In this document: piece after piece, positions 54,417 through 64,000 of the stretch
Position numbering within the stretch: the stretch's first letter is position 1
Layout of the letters: each line of letters opens with the position of its first letter
NCBI RefSeq assembly: GCF_025847235.1
Contig: NZ_JAOZEW010000011.1
Coordinates: 62,001-126,000, forward strand
DNA: 64,000 bases
From: Flavobacterium shii
Lineage (GTDB): Bacteria > Bacteroidota > Bacteroidia > Flavobacteriales > Flavobacteriaceae
Direction of reading: 5' to 3'
Notes under the pieces: model-generated
The model's database searches: none
Told to the model about the DNA's origin: nothing
What the model saw: the letters and a program-made list of their open reading frames with translations, nothing else
Translations under genes and position numbers: made by a program

Positions 54417-54772
54417 GATAAAATTGATTTGAATGGTAAAAGTAATAAGTTAACGCTTGGATTCAAAATAAAATTGAATCATTTACTGAGAAAACCTTTA
54501 AAAGGATAACGGAAAGAGAAATGATCATGGTCATTTAAGTAAATATTAGCAAAAGTCAATTAATGCTTTCTCTTGATTAACTACAATATTTAAATTTGAT
54601 GTTATTTGAATGTTAAGTAAATAATTGTTTAAGAAAGTTTGAGAACCAATATTTTGAGGTTTAATAAGCTGTTAAATATCAGTTGATAATTTTTTTGTTT
54701 ATAATAAATACCAAAACGGTTTCGTTATACCCAGTAGAAAATGATACATTTGAATATTAAATTAAAATCACA
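54417..54772. other. divergent intergenic region between ftsE-like and TPR genes
   Basis: These 356 bases contain no gene. A TAnnTTTG box (TACATTTG, 54745-54752) lies 20 bases before the ATG of the TPR gene, with TTTCG at about the -33 position. The half next to the ftsE-like gene is AT rich without a clear box. Confidence 0.5.
54745..54752 (+). promoter_or_regulatory. probable -7 box of the TPR gene
   Basis: TACATTTG fits TAnnTTTG and lies 20 bases upstream of the ATG at 54773. Confidence 0.5.
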
Positions 54773-57700
54773 ATGCGTAAACTTTCACGGTTATTTTTTA
54801 TACTAGTTCTTCTTTTATCGATTAAAGTTTCGGCACAAAAGTCGGCTATTTATACCTACGATTTAAAGGATTTCGACAAAGCACTTTCCTTATATAATGA
54901 CAAACAATATACATCGGCTCAGATAATTTTTGAAAAAGTAAAAGAAAAAGAGACGAGAGAAGAAGTAAAGGCCGATTGTGCTTATTACATCGCCAATTGT
55001 GCCATAAGAACAAATCAGCCAAATGCCGATGAGTTAATGGAACGTTTTGTGCAAGATTATCCAATTAGCACAAAGCAGAATCAGGCTTATATAGAAGTTG
55101 CTCATTATTTTTTCGATCAAGCCAATTACCCAAAAGCATTGCAATGGTTTGACCGTGTAGATGAGAACTATATGAGTAAAAGTGATTTGGATAAATTCAA
55201 CTTCCAAAAAGGATACAGCTACTTTAATTCTAAAAAGAAAAAAGAAGCAACAACTTACTTTAATAAAGTGGTAAATTCTCCTGAATATGGTTCTCAAGCC
55301 AAGTATTATTTAGGATTTATGGCTTATGAAGGCGATGATTATAAAGAGGCTACTAAATATTTTGATGAGGTTTCGGGCGAAGAAAAATACAAAGAGAAGC
55401 TTTCGTATTATCAAGCTGATATGAACTTTAAATTAGGGAATTTTCAAAAAGCAATCGATTTGGGACAAAAAGCAATGCCTAAATCGAATGAAATCGAAAA
55501 ATCGGAATTGAATAAGATTATTGGTGAAAGTTACTTTAATTTAAAAGCGTATGATAAAGCAATTCCATTTTTAGTACAATATAAAGGTAAAAAAGGAAAG
55601 TGGAATAATACTGATTTCTACCAATTGGGATATGCTTATTATCAGCAAAAGGATTATGAAAACGCCATTTCGCAATTCAATAAAATCATTGAAGGAAAAG
55701 ATTTTGTAGCTCAAAATGCCTATTATCATTTAGGTCAGAGTTATTTAAATACCGATAAAAAACAACAAGCTTTAAATGCATTCAAAAATGCAGCCGAAAT
55801 GGATTTTGATAAAGCAATCCAGGAAGATGCAAGTTTAAATTATGCTAAGTTGAGTTACGAAATCGGGAATTCATATCAAAATGTACCAGCAGTTTTGCTT
55901 GATTTTTTGAAAAAATATCCGAATAATTCAAGTAAATCTGAAGTAGAAAAACTATTGATAGACTCTTATATTTCTTCTAAAAACTACAGTGAAGCACTAA
56001 GTTTATTGGAAAAAAATAAATCTCCAGAAAATAGATTAGCTTACCAAAAAGTACTTTTTTACAGAGGTTTAGAATTGTATAATGATAATAATTATCAGGA
56101 AGCTTCGAAGATGTTTGTGAAATCACTTAACGAACAAAAAAGTCCCGAATTTACTGCTCGTGCCACTTTCTGGAAAGGAGAAACGGAATATCTTAATGAA
56201 GATTTTAAAAATGCATTAATCAGTTACAAGCAATTTGCAGGTATGGCTGCTGCCAAAACAACTCCTGAGTATAAAAACGTGAATTATAATATTGCATACA
56301 CGCATTTTAAATTAAAAGAATATGATAATGCAGCAAGCTCATTTCAGGCGCAAATCGATAATTCGAAAGATGATGCTTCAAGATTACACGATTCTTATTT
56401 AAGATTAGCCGATTGTCGATTTGTAACATCTAAGTATACTTCGGCAATGGAAGCATATACTAAAGTTATGGCTTTTAAAGGTGTTGATGCTGATTATGCT
56501 TATTTTCAAAAAGCTATTTGTTATGGTTTTATGAATAAAAATGATAAAAAAATAGAAGAGCTTAATGGATTTCTTCAGATGTATAAAAAATCAGAATATC
56601 GTGACGATGCTTTGTTTGAGTTAGCAAATACTTATGCTACAGAGAGAAAAATAGAACAGGCAATTAAAACCTATGATCAATTGGTTACGGAATTCAAAAA
56701 TGGAGCTTTCACAGCAAAATCTATTTTGCGTGAGGGATTAATTTATTATAACTCTGATAGAGATCAATTGGCTTTGGTGAAATTTAAAAAAGTAGCTGCC
56801 GATTTCCCTAGAACTCCAGAAGCTCTTGAGGCGGTTTCTACAGCGAGATTAATTTATGTAGATAATGGTAAAGTAGATGAATATGCTACTTGGGTACGTA
56901 CGCTAGATTTTATTGCTGTTACAGATGCCGATTTAGATAATGATACTTTCGAAGGCGCAATAAAACAATATGAGCAAAATAATAACAAACAAGCTATTGT
57001 AGGCCTTAGTAATTATGTGAGCAAATTTCCAAAAGGAATACATGCGCTAGAAGCTAATTTTAAATTGGCGCAAGCCTATACGACTGAAGGTTCAGAGAGT
57101 AAATCGGTTCCTAATTATCAATATGTAATCGATCAGCCTAGAAGCGAGTATACCGAACAGTCTTTGATGCGTTTGGCTCAGATTTTCTTAAAAGCTAAAG
57201 ATTGCGATAAAGCAATTCCGGTTTTATCTCGTATAGAAAATGAAGGTGACTCTTCTCAAAATAAAACATTTGCACAAGCTAATTTGATGAAATGTTATTA
57301 TGATAAAAACGATTATAGTAACTCGGTTATATATGCAGAGAAAGTATTGCAAAATCCTAAAACAGATGAAAATGTAAAAAGTGATGCGCAAATTATTGTA
57401 GCAAGAGCAGCAATTAAATCTGGTGATGAGGATAAAGCTAAAACTGCTTATGCAAAATTAGCAACAACATCCAAAGGGGAATTAGCAGCAGAATCATTGT
57501 ATTATGATGCTTACTTTAAAAATAAAGAGAATAAGTATGATGCTTCAAATGCAGCGGTTCAAAAACTAGCTAAAAATTACTCGTCATTTAAATATTTTGG
57601 AGCCAAAGGATTGGTGTTAATGGCTAAGAATTTCTATGGTTTAAAAGACAGCTATCAGGCAACTTATATTCTGGAGAATGTGATTCAGAATTTCACAGCG

Positions 57701-57787
57701 TATCCTGATGTAGTTTCTGAAGCTGAAAAAGAATTAAGTGCTATTAAAACAGAAGAGTCAAAAACCAATTCATCAATTACAAAGTAG
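54773..57787 (+). CDS. large periplasmic tetratricopeptide-repeat protein
   Basis: A 1004-residue exported protein with a signal peptide ending at VSAQ (about 22). Nearly all of the rest is TPR and Sel1-like helical repeats with Y/F, G, A at repeat positions (DKALSLYNDKQYTSAQIIFE, YYHLGQSYLNTDKKQQALNA). Such proteins are scaffolds for protein complexes. It is followed by a TonB-receptor-like barrel gene that probably belongs to the same unit. Its exact role is unknown; it probably works in the periplasm or at the inner leaflet of the outer membrane. Confidence 0.85.
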   Translation: MRKLSRLFFILVLLLSIKVSAQKSAIYTYDLKDFDKALSLYNDKQYTSAQIIFEKVKEKETREEVKADCAYYIANCAIRTNQPNADELMERFVQDYPISTKQNQAYIEVAHYFFDQANYPKALQWFDRVDENYMSKSDLDKFNFQKGYSYFNSKKKKEATTYFNKVVNSPEYGSQAKYYLGFMAYEGDDYKEATKYFDEVSGEEKYKEKLSYYQADMNFKLGNFQKAIDLGQKAMPKSNEIEKSELNKIIGESYFNLKAYDKAIPFLVQYKGKKGKWNNTDFYQLGYAYYQQKDYENAISQFNKIIEGKDFVAQNAYYHLGQSYLNTDKKQQALNAFKNAAEMDFDKAIQEDASLNYAKLSYEIGNSYQNVPAVLLDFLKKYPNNSSKSEVEKLLIDSYISSKNYSEALSLLEKNKSPENRLAYQKVLFYRGLELYNDNNYQEASKMFVKSLNEQKSPEFTARATFWKGETEYLNEDFKNALISYKQFAGMAAAKTTPEYKNVNYNIAYTHFKLKEYDNAASSFQAQIDNSKDDASRLHDSYLRLADCRFVTSKYTSAMEAYTKVMAFKGVDADYAYFQKAICYGFMNKNDKKIEELNGFLQMYKKSEYRDDALFELANTYATERKIEQAIKTYDQLVTEFKNGAFTAKSILREGLIYYNSDRDQLALVKFKKVAADFPRTPEALEAVSTARLIYVDNGKVDEYATWVRTLDFIAVTDADLDNDTFEGAIKQYEQNNNKQAIVGLSNYVSKFPKGIHALEANFKLAQAYTTEGSESKSVPNYQYVIDQPRSEYTEQSLMRLAQIFLKAKDCDKAIPVLSRIENEGDSSQNKTFAQANLMKCYYDKNDYSNSVIYAEKVLQNPKTDENVKSDAQIIVARAAIKSGDEDKAKTAYAKLATTSKGELAAESLYYDAYFKNKENKYDASNAAVQKLAKNYSSFKYFGAKGLVLMAKNFYGLKDSYQATYILENVIQNFTAYPDVVSEAEKELSAIKTEESKTNSSITK

Positions 57788-57856
57788 AATATAGAACAAA
57801 GAATATAGAACAAAGAATATAGAATAAAGAATATAGAATAAAGAATATAGAATAAA
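57787..57856 (+). repeat. 14-bp tandem repeat, five units
   Basis: Five copies of GAATATAGAACAAA (the last three with T for C) follow each other without gaps. The first base is the final base of the TPR stop codon. An imperfect 11-bp hairpin follows at about 57857-57883. Confidence 0.95.
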
Positions 57857-57918
57857 GAGAATAGATATTGAAATCTATTTTCTATCCTCTTTTCTCTATT
57901 TTCTCAAAAATGATAAAT

Positions 57919-59691
57919 ATGAAAATCAATTTCCAAAATAAACATATCGCTTTTCTTTTGTTACTAACTTCTCAATTGATGTTGGCACAAAAGAAGGAAG
58001 AAACGAAAAAGAAAGAAGAAACAATTGGCACCGAAGAGGTAAATGTGGTAAAAGCATACTTGCCTACAATCTCGGATGCTTTTAAAGTAAAAGAAATTCC
58101 ATCGTTAAATGATGAGGGGAATGCAGCTAAAGAAACCATTAAATACACGATTTTTTCTTTTCCTGTAGCATCTACTTTTACACCTTCAAAAGGAAATGCA
58201 CAACTTGTAGATAAAGCCAAAAAAGAACATTTGTTTACTAATTATGCTACCGCAGGAGTTGGAAATTACGGAAGTTTAAATGCCGAATTGTTTGTAGTGC
58301 AGGAATTAGGAAATAATGATTATGTAGCAGGGATGTTCAAGCACCAGTCTTCGCAAGGAGGAATTAAAGATATAGAGCTTAATGATCAATTTTATGATAC
58401 TTCATTGGATTTAATCTATGGGGTAAAAAATAGGGATATGTCCTGGAATATTGATTTAGGGTATCAAAACCAGATTTATAATTGGTATGGTTTGCCAGTA
58501 GATTTTGGTTCTACATTAACTCCACAAGACCGCGGAATATTGATTAATAGCATCAGTCCAAAACATTCGTATAACGGAATTAATCTTGGCGGAAATATCG
58601 ATTTTAGCGATGGTATTTTTACTAAAGCGAGTATGAAATACAGTCATTTTTCGGATGGTTTAAAATCTTCTGAAAATAGATTTTACATAAAACCATCTTT
58701 CAAAGTCGAAATAATGGATCAGTCTATAAATACAGATGTAATTGTAGATTATGTTGGCGGAAGCTTTGAGAATAATTATGAGAAAACAAATTTACAGCCT
58801 ATAAAATATGGTTTTACCAATTTTGGATTGTCGCCAAGTTTTGTAATGCAACAAGACGATTGGACGTTAAATTTAGGGGCTAAGTTGTTCTATAGTTTAG
58901 ATAATGAAAACAGTAATAGTAAAATTTTAGTGTATCCAAATGTAACAGCTTCATATAAAGTGGTTGGAGACTTAATGATTTTTTATGCTGGAGCCGAAGG
59001 GAATTTAGAGCAAAATACCTATATGGATTTTGTAGATCAGAATCCGTTTTTATCTCCAACATTAAATATTAACCCAACCGATATGCAATTTAATATTTTT
59101 GCAGGTTTAAAAGGAAAATTGGCTAATAATGTGAGTTATAAAGTTCAAGGGTCGTATGTGAACGAAAGAAATAAAGCATTGTTTAAAAGTAATAACTATA
59201 CAGAAGATATAAGTAATAAAAATTATGCTTTTGGGAACTCTTTTCAGGTTGTATATGATGATATGACAACATTGCGTTTTTATGGAGAATTAAAAGCTGA
59301 TTTTTCTGAGAATGTTTCTTTTGGAATCAACGGAACTTTTAATAGTTATAGTAACGATCATCAAAGTGAAGCTTGGAATTTACCAACAATGAAATTAAGT
59401 ACTAATCTTGATTTTAATATTACTAAACAATGGTATGCAGGATTCAACTTGTTTTATGTAGGAGAAAGAAAAGACGAACAAGTAAACACTAGCTTAGGAA
59501 TTGATGCAAGTCCGATTACTTTAAAAAGTTATTTCGATTTAAATGCACATGTAGGATACAAGTACAGCGAGAGATTGACTTTTTATCTAAAAGCAAATAA
59601 TATTACCAATCAGGCATATCAAAGATGGTTGAATTATCCGGTTCAGGGTTTTCAGATTGTGGCTGGGGCTAATTATAAATTTGATTTTTAA
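57919..59691 (+). CDS. TonB-dependent-receptor-like outer-membrane beta-barrel protein
   Basis: About 590 residues from ATG 57919, which gives a compact signal peptide ending at LMLAQ; ATG 57910 is a possible alternative. A lysine/glutamate-rich stretch (KKEETKKKEET) precedes VNVVKAYLPTISDAFKVKE, then beta-strands run to the final aromatic GANYKFDF, as in outer-membrane barrels. The length is short for a full receptor and no typical plug motif is obvious, so it may be a plugless barrel. It pairs with the TPR protein upstream. Confidence 0.78.
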   Translation: MKINFQNKHIAFLLLLTSQLMLAQKKEETKKKEETIGTEEVNVVKAYLPTISDAFKVKEIPSLNDEGNAAKETIKYTIFSFPVASTFTPSKGNAQLVDKAKKEHLFTNYATAGVGNYGSLNAELFVVQELGNNDYVAGMFKHQSSQGGIKDIELNDQFYDTSLDLIYGVKNRDMSWNIDLGYQNQIYNWYGLPVDFGSTLTPQDRGILINSISPKHSYNGINLGGNIDFSDGIFTKASMKYSHFSDGLKSSENRFYIKPSFKVEIMDQSINTDVIVDYVGGSFENNYEKTNLQPIKYGFTNFGLSPSFVMQQDDWTLNLGAKLFYSLDNENSNSKILVYPNVTASYKVVGDLMIFYAGAEGNLEQNTYMDFVDQNPFLSPTLNINPTDMQFNIFAGLKGKLANNVSYKVQGSYVNERNKALFKSNNYTEDISNKNYAFGNSFQVVYDDMTTLRFYGELKADFSENVSFGINGTFNSYSNDHQSEAWNLPTMKLSTNLDFNITKQWYAGFNLFYVGERKDEQVNTSLGIDASPITLKSYFDLNAHVGYKYSERLTFYLKANNITNQAYQRWLNYPVQGFQIVAGANYKFDF

Positions 59692-59996
59692 GGATATTTA
59701 ACTGCAAAGTGCGGAAAGATCTACGCAAAGAACGCAAGGTTTTAAATTCATGATAAATTCTTTTTAGTTAATGAATGGAATTAGTGCTAATTGGTGTAAT
59801 TCGTGGCCAACTTTTAATCCTTTAAATTTGTGGCGGATAAATTAACCGAAAAGTTTGTACAAAGTTCGCTAAGTCTTTTTTGAAGATTTAGCGAGCTTTT
59901 TTTTAAAAAATAATTGGCAAATCTCATATTGAGTAAATAAAATCTTTTTTGCGACCTTTGCCTAAAACCTAGCGCACTTTGCGGTTAAATTATATT
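59692..59996. repeat. intergenic region with dispersed-repeat pieces and a terminator
   Basis: No gene is seen. Pieces like TACGCAAAGAACGCAAGG (near 59724) and TGGTGTAATTCGTGGC (near 59794) resemble dispersed repeats that are common in Bacteroidota genomes. A terminator sits at 59866-59904. The last part (59950-59996) has CTTTGC/CTTTGCGG motifs before the next gene. Confidence 0.5.
59866..59904 (+). terminator. terminator before the Gre-like gene
   Basis: An 11-bp stem with one G-U pair (59866-59876 with 59884-59894) is followed by GC and eight T. Confidence 0.8.
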
Positions 59997-60446
59997 ATGA
60001 CTTTCAAGCAAAAAATACATACCTATTATTTACAAATGGTTCAGGATCGAATAGATGTTTTTAAAGATATGATTTCGGCATTGACCGAAGATTCTAAAAA
60101 CGATGCCAAAGGTTCGGCAGGTGATAAACATGAAACGGCTTTATCAATGATGCATATCGAACAGGAAAAGCTAACCAATAAATTAAAAGAAGCGATTACT
60201 CAAAAAGCTATTTTAGATCGAATAGATTCCGAGGCTGTTGCTTCGGCTATTATTGTTGGAAGTTTGGTTCAGGCAAATGGTATTTATTTATATCTGAGTG
60301 TTGCTTTACCAAAAATAACTATCGACGGGATTAATGTTATTGCATTATCACCTCAATCTCCGCTTGGGAGTAAATTGATGGGAAATGCCGTAGGTTTTGA
60401 ATTTGATATTAATACAACTCATTATATAATTGAGAGTATTTGTTAA
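59997..60446 (+). CDS. small protein with GreA/GreB C-terminal-like domain
   Basis: 149 residues from ATG 59997; an earlier in-frame start at 59979 is not needed. The first 80 residues form a coiled coil (KHETALSMMHIEQEKLTNKL). The last 70 include VIALSPQSPLGSKLMGNAVG and end in HYIIESI, which resembles the FKBP-like C-terminal domain of GreA/GreB (SPIGRALLGKKVGDEV). Some databases name such flavobacterial proteins 3-oxoacyl-ACP synthase, but no ketosynthase features are present. It may bind RNA polymerase (inference). Confidence 0.65.
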   Translation: MTFKQKIHTYYLQMVQDRIDVFKDMISALTEDSKNDAKGSAGDKHETALSMMHIEQEKLTNKLKEAITQKAILDRIDSEAVASAIIVGSLVQANGIYLYLSVALPKITIDGINVIALSPQSPLGSKLMGNAVGFEFDINTTHYIIESIC

Positions 60447-60609
60447 TTAAACCTCTTGATTATTGTTGTTTTACTCCATTTTATTTGAATTTATATCTTC
60501 AAATTAAAAATTATAACCAGTATTCTGCTTTTAGTTCTTTTTAAATTACATTTTTATTGTAAATATCTATTTTCGGTTATAAATTATAATCATATTTGGC
60601 ATTTGTGTT

Positions 60610-60638
60610 TTGTATTTGTAACTGTTAATGCATCTTTG
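60610..60638 (+). promoter_or_regulatory. possible asnB promoter
   Basis: A TTG at 60610-60612, an 18-base spacer and CATCTTTG at 60631-60638 come close to the Bacteroidota TTG-N19-TAnnTTTG layout; the first T of the -7 box is replaced by C. Confidence 0.35.
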
Positions 60639-60676
60639 CCTTATCAAAATAAACAAAACATCAAAATTATATAGTT

Positions 60677-62293
60677 ATGTGCGGAATATTAGCCATTATT
60701 GGAAAAGGAAAAGATGAACAATTAGTTAGACAATTGTCAAAAAGAATGACTCACCGTGGTCCGGATGAAAGTGATATACATGTTACTGAAAATGGACACA
60801 TATTAAGTCATGAGCGTTTGTCTATCATCGATTTGCATTCAGGAAGACAGCCTATTCAGGGAACTTCTACTGCCTGGATGGTTCATAATGGCGAAGTTTA
60901 TAACCACCAAGTTTTAAGAGATGGTGTTTTAAAAGGGCATACTTTTAGAACAAAATCAGATTCGGAAGTGATTGTTCATTTATACGAAGAGTTTGGTTAC
61001 GATTTTTGTAACATGCTTGATGGAGATTGGGCTTTCGTAGTAATCGATGGAGATGATTTTATTGCAGGTAGAGATCCAATGGGAGTGAAACCTTTATATT
61101 ATGGTTTGGATGAAAGAGGAAGAATTTACTTTTCATCAGAAATGAAGCCTATTGCAGACCAATGTAAAACATTTTCAACGTTTCCTCCGGGACATTATTA
61201 TACACCAAAAACTGGTTTCGTAAAATATTACCAACCAGAATATGAAGATTATTTAAAAGCAGATCAGGATTTGGATTTAGATCTAATCAGAGAAACTTTG
61301 ACAGAGGCAACCCGTAAACGTTTAATGAGTGATGTGCCAATCGGAGTGTTGCTTTCGGGAGGATTAGATTCTTCTTTAACATCTGCAATAGCTTCAAGAT
61401 TATTAGCAGAAAGCGGAAAAAAATTACATTCATTTTCTATCGGATTGGATGAAAATGCACCAGATGCAAAAGCAGCTAAAAAAGTTGCAGAGTTTTTAGG
61501 AACGGAGCACCATGAAATTCATTTCACGATTGAGCAAGGAATTGAGATTCTTGATAAATTGGTTTGGCATTTGGAAACCTATGATGTAACTTCTATTCGT
61601 GCAAGTACTCCGATGTATTTCTTATCAAAAGCAATTACTGATATGGGAATAAAAGTAGTGCTTTCGGGAGAAGGAGCAGATGAGATTTTTGGAGGGTATT
61701 TATATTTTAGAAATGCGCCATCAGCAGAAGAATTTCAAAAAGAAACAATCGAAAGAGTTCAGAAATTGTTTACTGCCGATTTATTAAGAGCAGATAAGTC
61801 TACAATGGCTCACGGATTAGAGGCTAGAGTTCCGTTTTTAGACAAAGCTTTCTTAGATATGGCAGTTCGTATCAAGCCAGAAGAAAAACAGCCTAAAACG
61901 TACGAAGGAAGAGAAAAATATATATTAAGAAAAGCTTTCGATACCCCGGAAGATCCATATTTGCCTGCAGAAGTATTGTGGAGACAAAAAGAGCAGTTCT
62001 CAGATGGAGTAGGATATAACTGGATTGATCAGTTGATCGAGTATTGTTCTTCTAAAGTTACAGATGAGCAATTGGCTGGAGCAACTGCTGAGTTTCCTTA
62101 TAACTCACCAACTACAAAAGAAGCTTATTTTTACAGATCAATATTTCATAAATACTACCCACAGGTTAGTGCAGCGCAAACTGTTAGAAAATGGATTCCA
62201 AAATGGCAAGAAAACCAAGATCCAAGTGGTAGAGCGAATGCAGCACACGTAAAAGCAGATACAGAAATTGCTAAATCGGGAGTTGCAGTTTAA
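60677..62293 (+). CDS. asnB: asparagine synthase B (glutamine-hydrolysing)
   Basis: It makes asparagine from aspartate, glutamine and ATP in the cytoplasm. The 538-residue protein begins MCGILAIIG with Cys2 as glutaminase nucleophile after Met removal. The class II amidotransferase domain (2-190) has THRGPDESD, VHNGEVYNH and KSDSEVIVH. The synthetase domain has PP-loop SGGLDSS (227-233), SIGLDENAPD and VLSGEGADEIFGGY. The length is near the 554 residues of E. coli AsnB. It stands alone with its own upstream region. Confidence 0.97.
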   Translation: MCGILAIIGKGKDEQLVRQLSKRMTHRGPDESDIHVTENGHILSHERLSIIDLHSGRQPIQGTSTAWMVHNGEVYNHQVLRDGVLKGHTFRTKSDSEVIVHLYEEFGYDFCNMLDGDWAFVVIDGDDFIAGRDPMGVKPLYYGLDERGRIYFSSEMKPIADQCKTFSTFPPGHYYTPKTGFVKYYQPEYEDYLKADQDLDLDLIRETLTEATRKRLMSDVPIGVLLSGGLDSSLTSAIASRLLAESGKKLHSFSIGLDENAPDAKAAKKVAEFLGTEHHEIHFTIEQGIEILDKLVWHLETYDVTSIRASTPMYFLSKAITDMGIKVVLSGEGADEIFGGYLYFRNAPSAEEFQKETIERVQKLFTADLLRADKSTMAHGLEARVPFLDKAFLDMAVRIKPEEKQPKTYEGREKYILRKAFDTPEDPYLPAEVLWRQKEQFSDGVGYNWIDQLIEYCSSKVTDEQLAGATAEFPYNSPTTKEAYFYRSIFHKYYPQVSAAQTVRKWIPKWQENQDPSGRANAAHVKADTEIAKSGVAV

Positions 62294-62505
62294 TAAAACG
62301 AGTTTCATTTTGAGTTAAAAAAGAATACATAAGTCAATTGTCAAAATTTCAAAACAGCATTTTTAATGTTCGTTTTGAAATTTTGTCGTTTATAATACTT
62401 ATAGTTTTTGTTTTTTATGCGTTTTAAAATACGATTTTTTAATAATATGTTAATAACTTAAGTGCTTTAAATGTTATTTTAACGGATATATAATTTGCGT
62501 TTTTA

Positions 62506-62513
62506 TATATTTG
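62506..62513 (+). promoter_or_regulatory. probable -7 box of gyrB
   Basis: TATATTTG matches TAnnTTTG and lies 38 bases before the gyrB ATG. The 62294-62505 stretch before it is AT rich and holds no gene. Confidence 0.5.
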
Positions 62514-62521
62514 CGTGTTAG

Positions 62522-64000
<1,479 letters not shown>

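Noticed and set aside
57787..57856. CRISPR-like array
   Set aside because: The units are 14 bases, contiguous and without spacers, so it is a simple tandem repeat.
59979..60446. 3-oxoacyl-ACP synthase
   Set aside because: The protein is only about 150 residues, has no Cys-His-His ketosynthase site, and its end resembles GreA/GreB.

Overview
The window is low-GC chromosomal DNA from a member of the Bacteroidota, most likely a Flavobacterium. The evidence is the SusC/SusD pair, type IX secretion (T9SS) sorting domains, lipoprotein signals followed by acidic residues, TAnnTTTG-type -7 promoter boxes, and typical flavobacterial versions of guaB, purA, spoT, asnB and gyrB. I see no rRNA, tRNA, CRISPR array or transposase gene.

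Layout. 1-8750 is a polysaccharide utilisation locus: the tail of an AraC-type regulator, SusC, SusD, a surface glycan-binding lipoprotein, a GH27 alpha-galactosidase and a GH5 subfamily-2-like endo-glycanase. Together they suggest uptake and breakdown of a galactose-decorated beta-1,4-linked hemicellulose. 8777-27309 is mostly housekeeping: peptidase T, a membrane-anchored formylglycine-generating-enzyme homologue, pyrD, a DUF3307/SatD pair, HMG-CoA lyase, a lipoprotein and outer-membrane protein pair, guaB, a Nudix hydrolase, purA, a Fur-family regulator, spoT, a serine hydrolase, a SpoU methyltransferase and a TRIC-type channel.

27330-53733 is an accessory region. Surface-polysaccharide genes occur in two blocks, 27330-30279 and 46238-53733. 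The first holds a FemAB/GNAT-like protein, an FdtB/QdtB-like sugar aminotransferase and a decayed Wzx flippase. The second holds a CDP-glycerol transferase-like protein, an intact flippase, four glycosyltransferases and an FdtA-like ketoisomerase. Between them lie about 16 kb of exported and polymorphic-toxin genes: three paralogous tail-fibre-like proteins sharing a promoter-leader, two T9SS cargo proteins, and a 2126-residue SpvB/FG-GAP/RHS toxin.

The most interesting system is the RHS locus at 30363-40519. A tail-fibre-like protein and a 150-residue T9SS C-terminal-domain protein sit directly upstream of the RHS gene, with a 1-base gap to it. Behind it come a membrane immunity candidate, a start-less orphan toxin tip and two paralogous membrane immunity candidates. 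The orphan tip shares a 120-bp perfect repeat with the end of the active gene. Recombination across the repeat would remove 1217 bp and fuse the orphan tip in frame to the RHS core, placing its own immunity gene immediately downstream. The locus therefore looks like a loaded toxin-tip switch. It is followed by a frameshifted secreted-protein gene and degenerate repeats.

53733-64000 returns to core genes: an FtsE-like ABC ATPase, a 1004-residue TPR protein, a TonB-dependent-receptor-like beta-barrel, a GreA/B-C-terminal-like protein, asnB and the first 483 codons of gyrB, which runs off the window.
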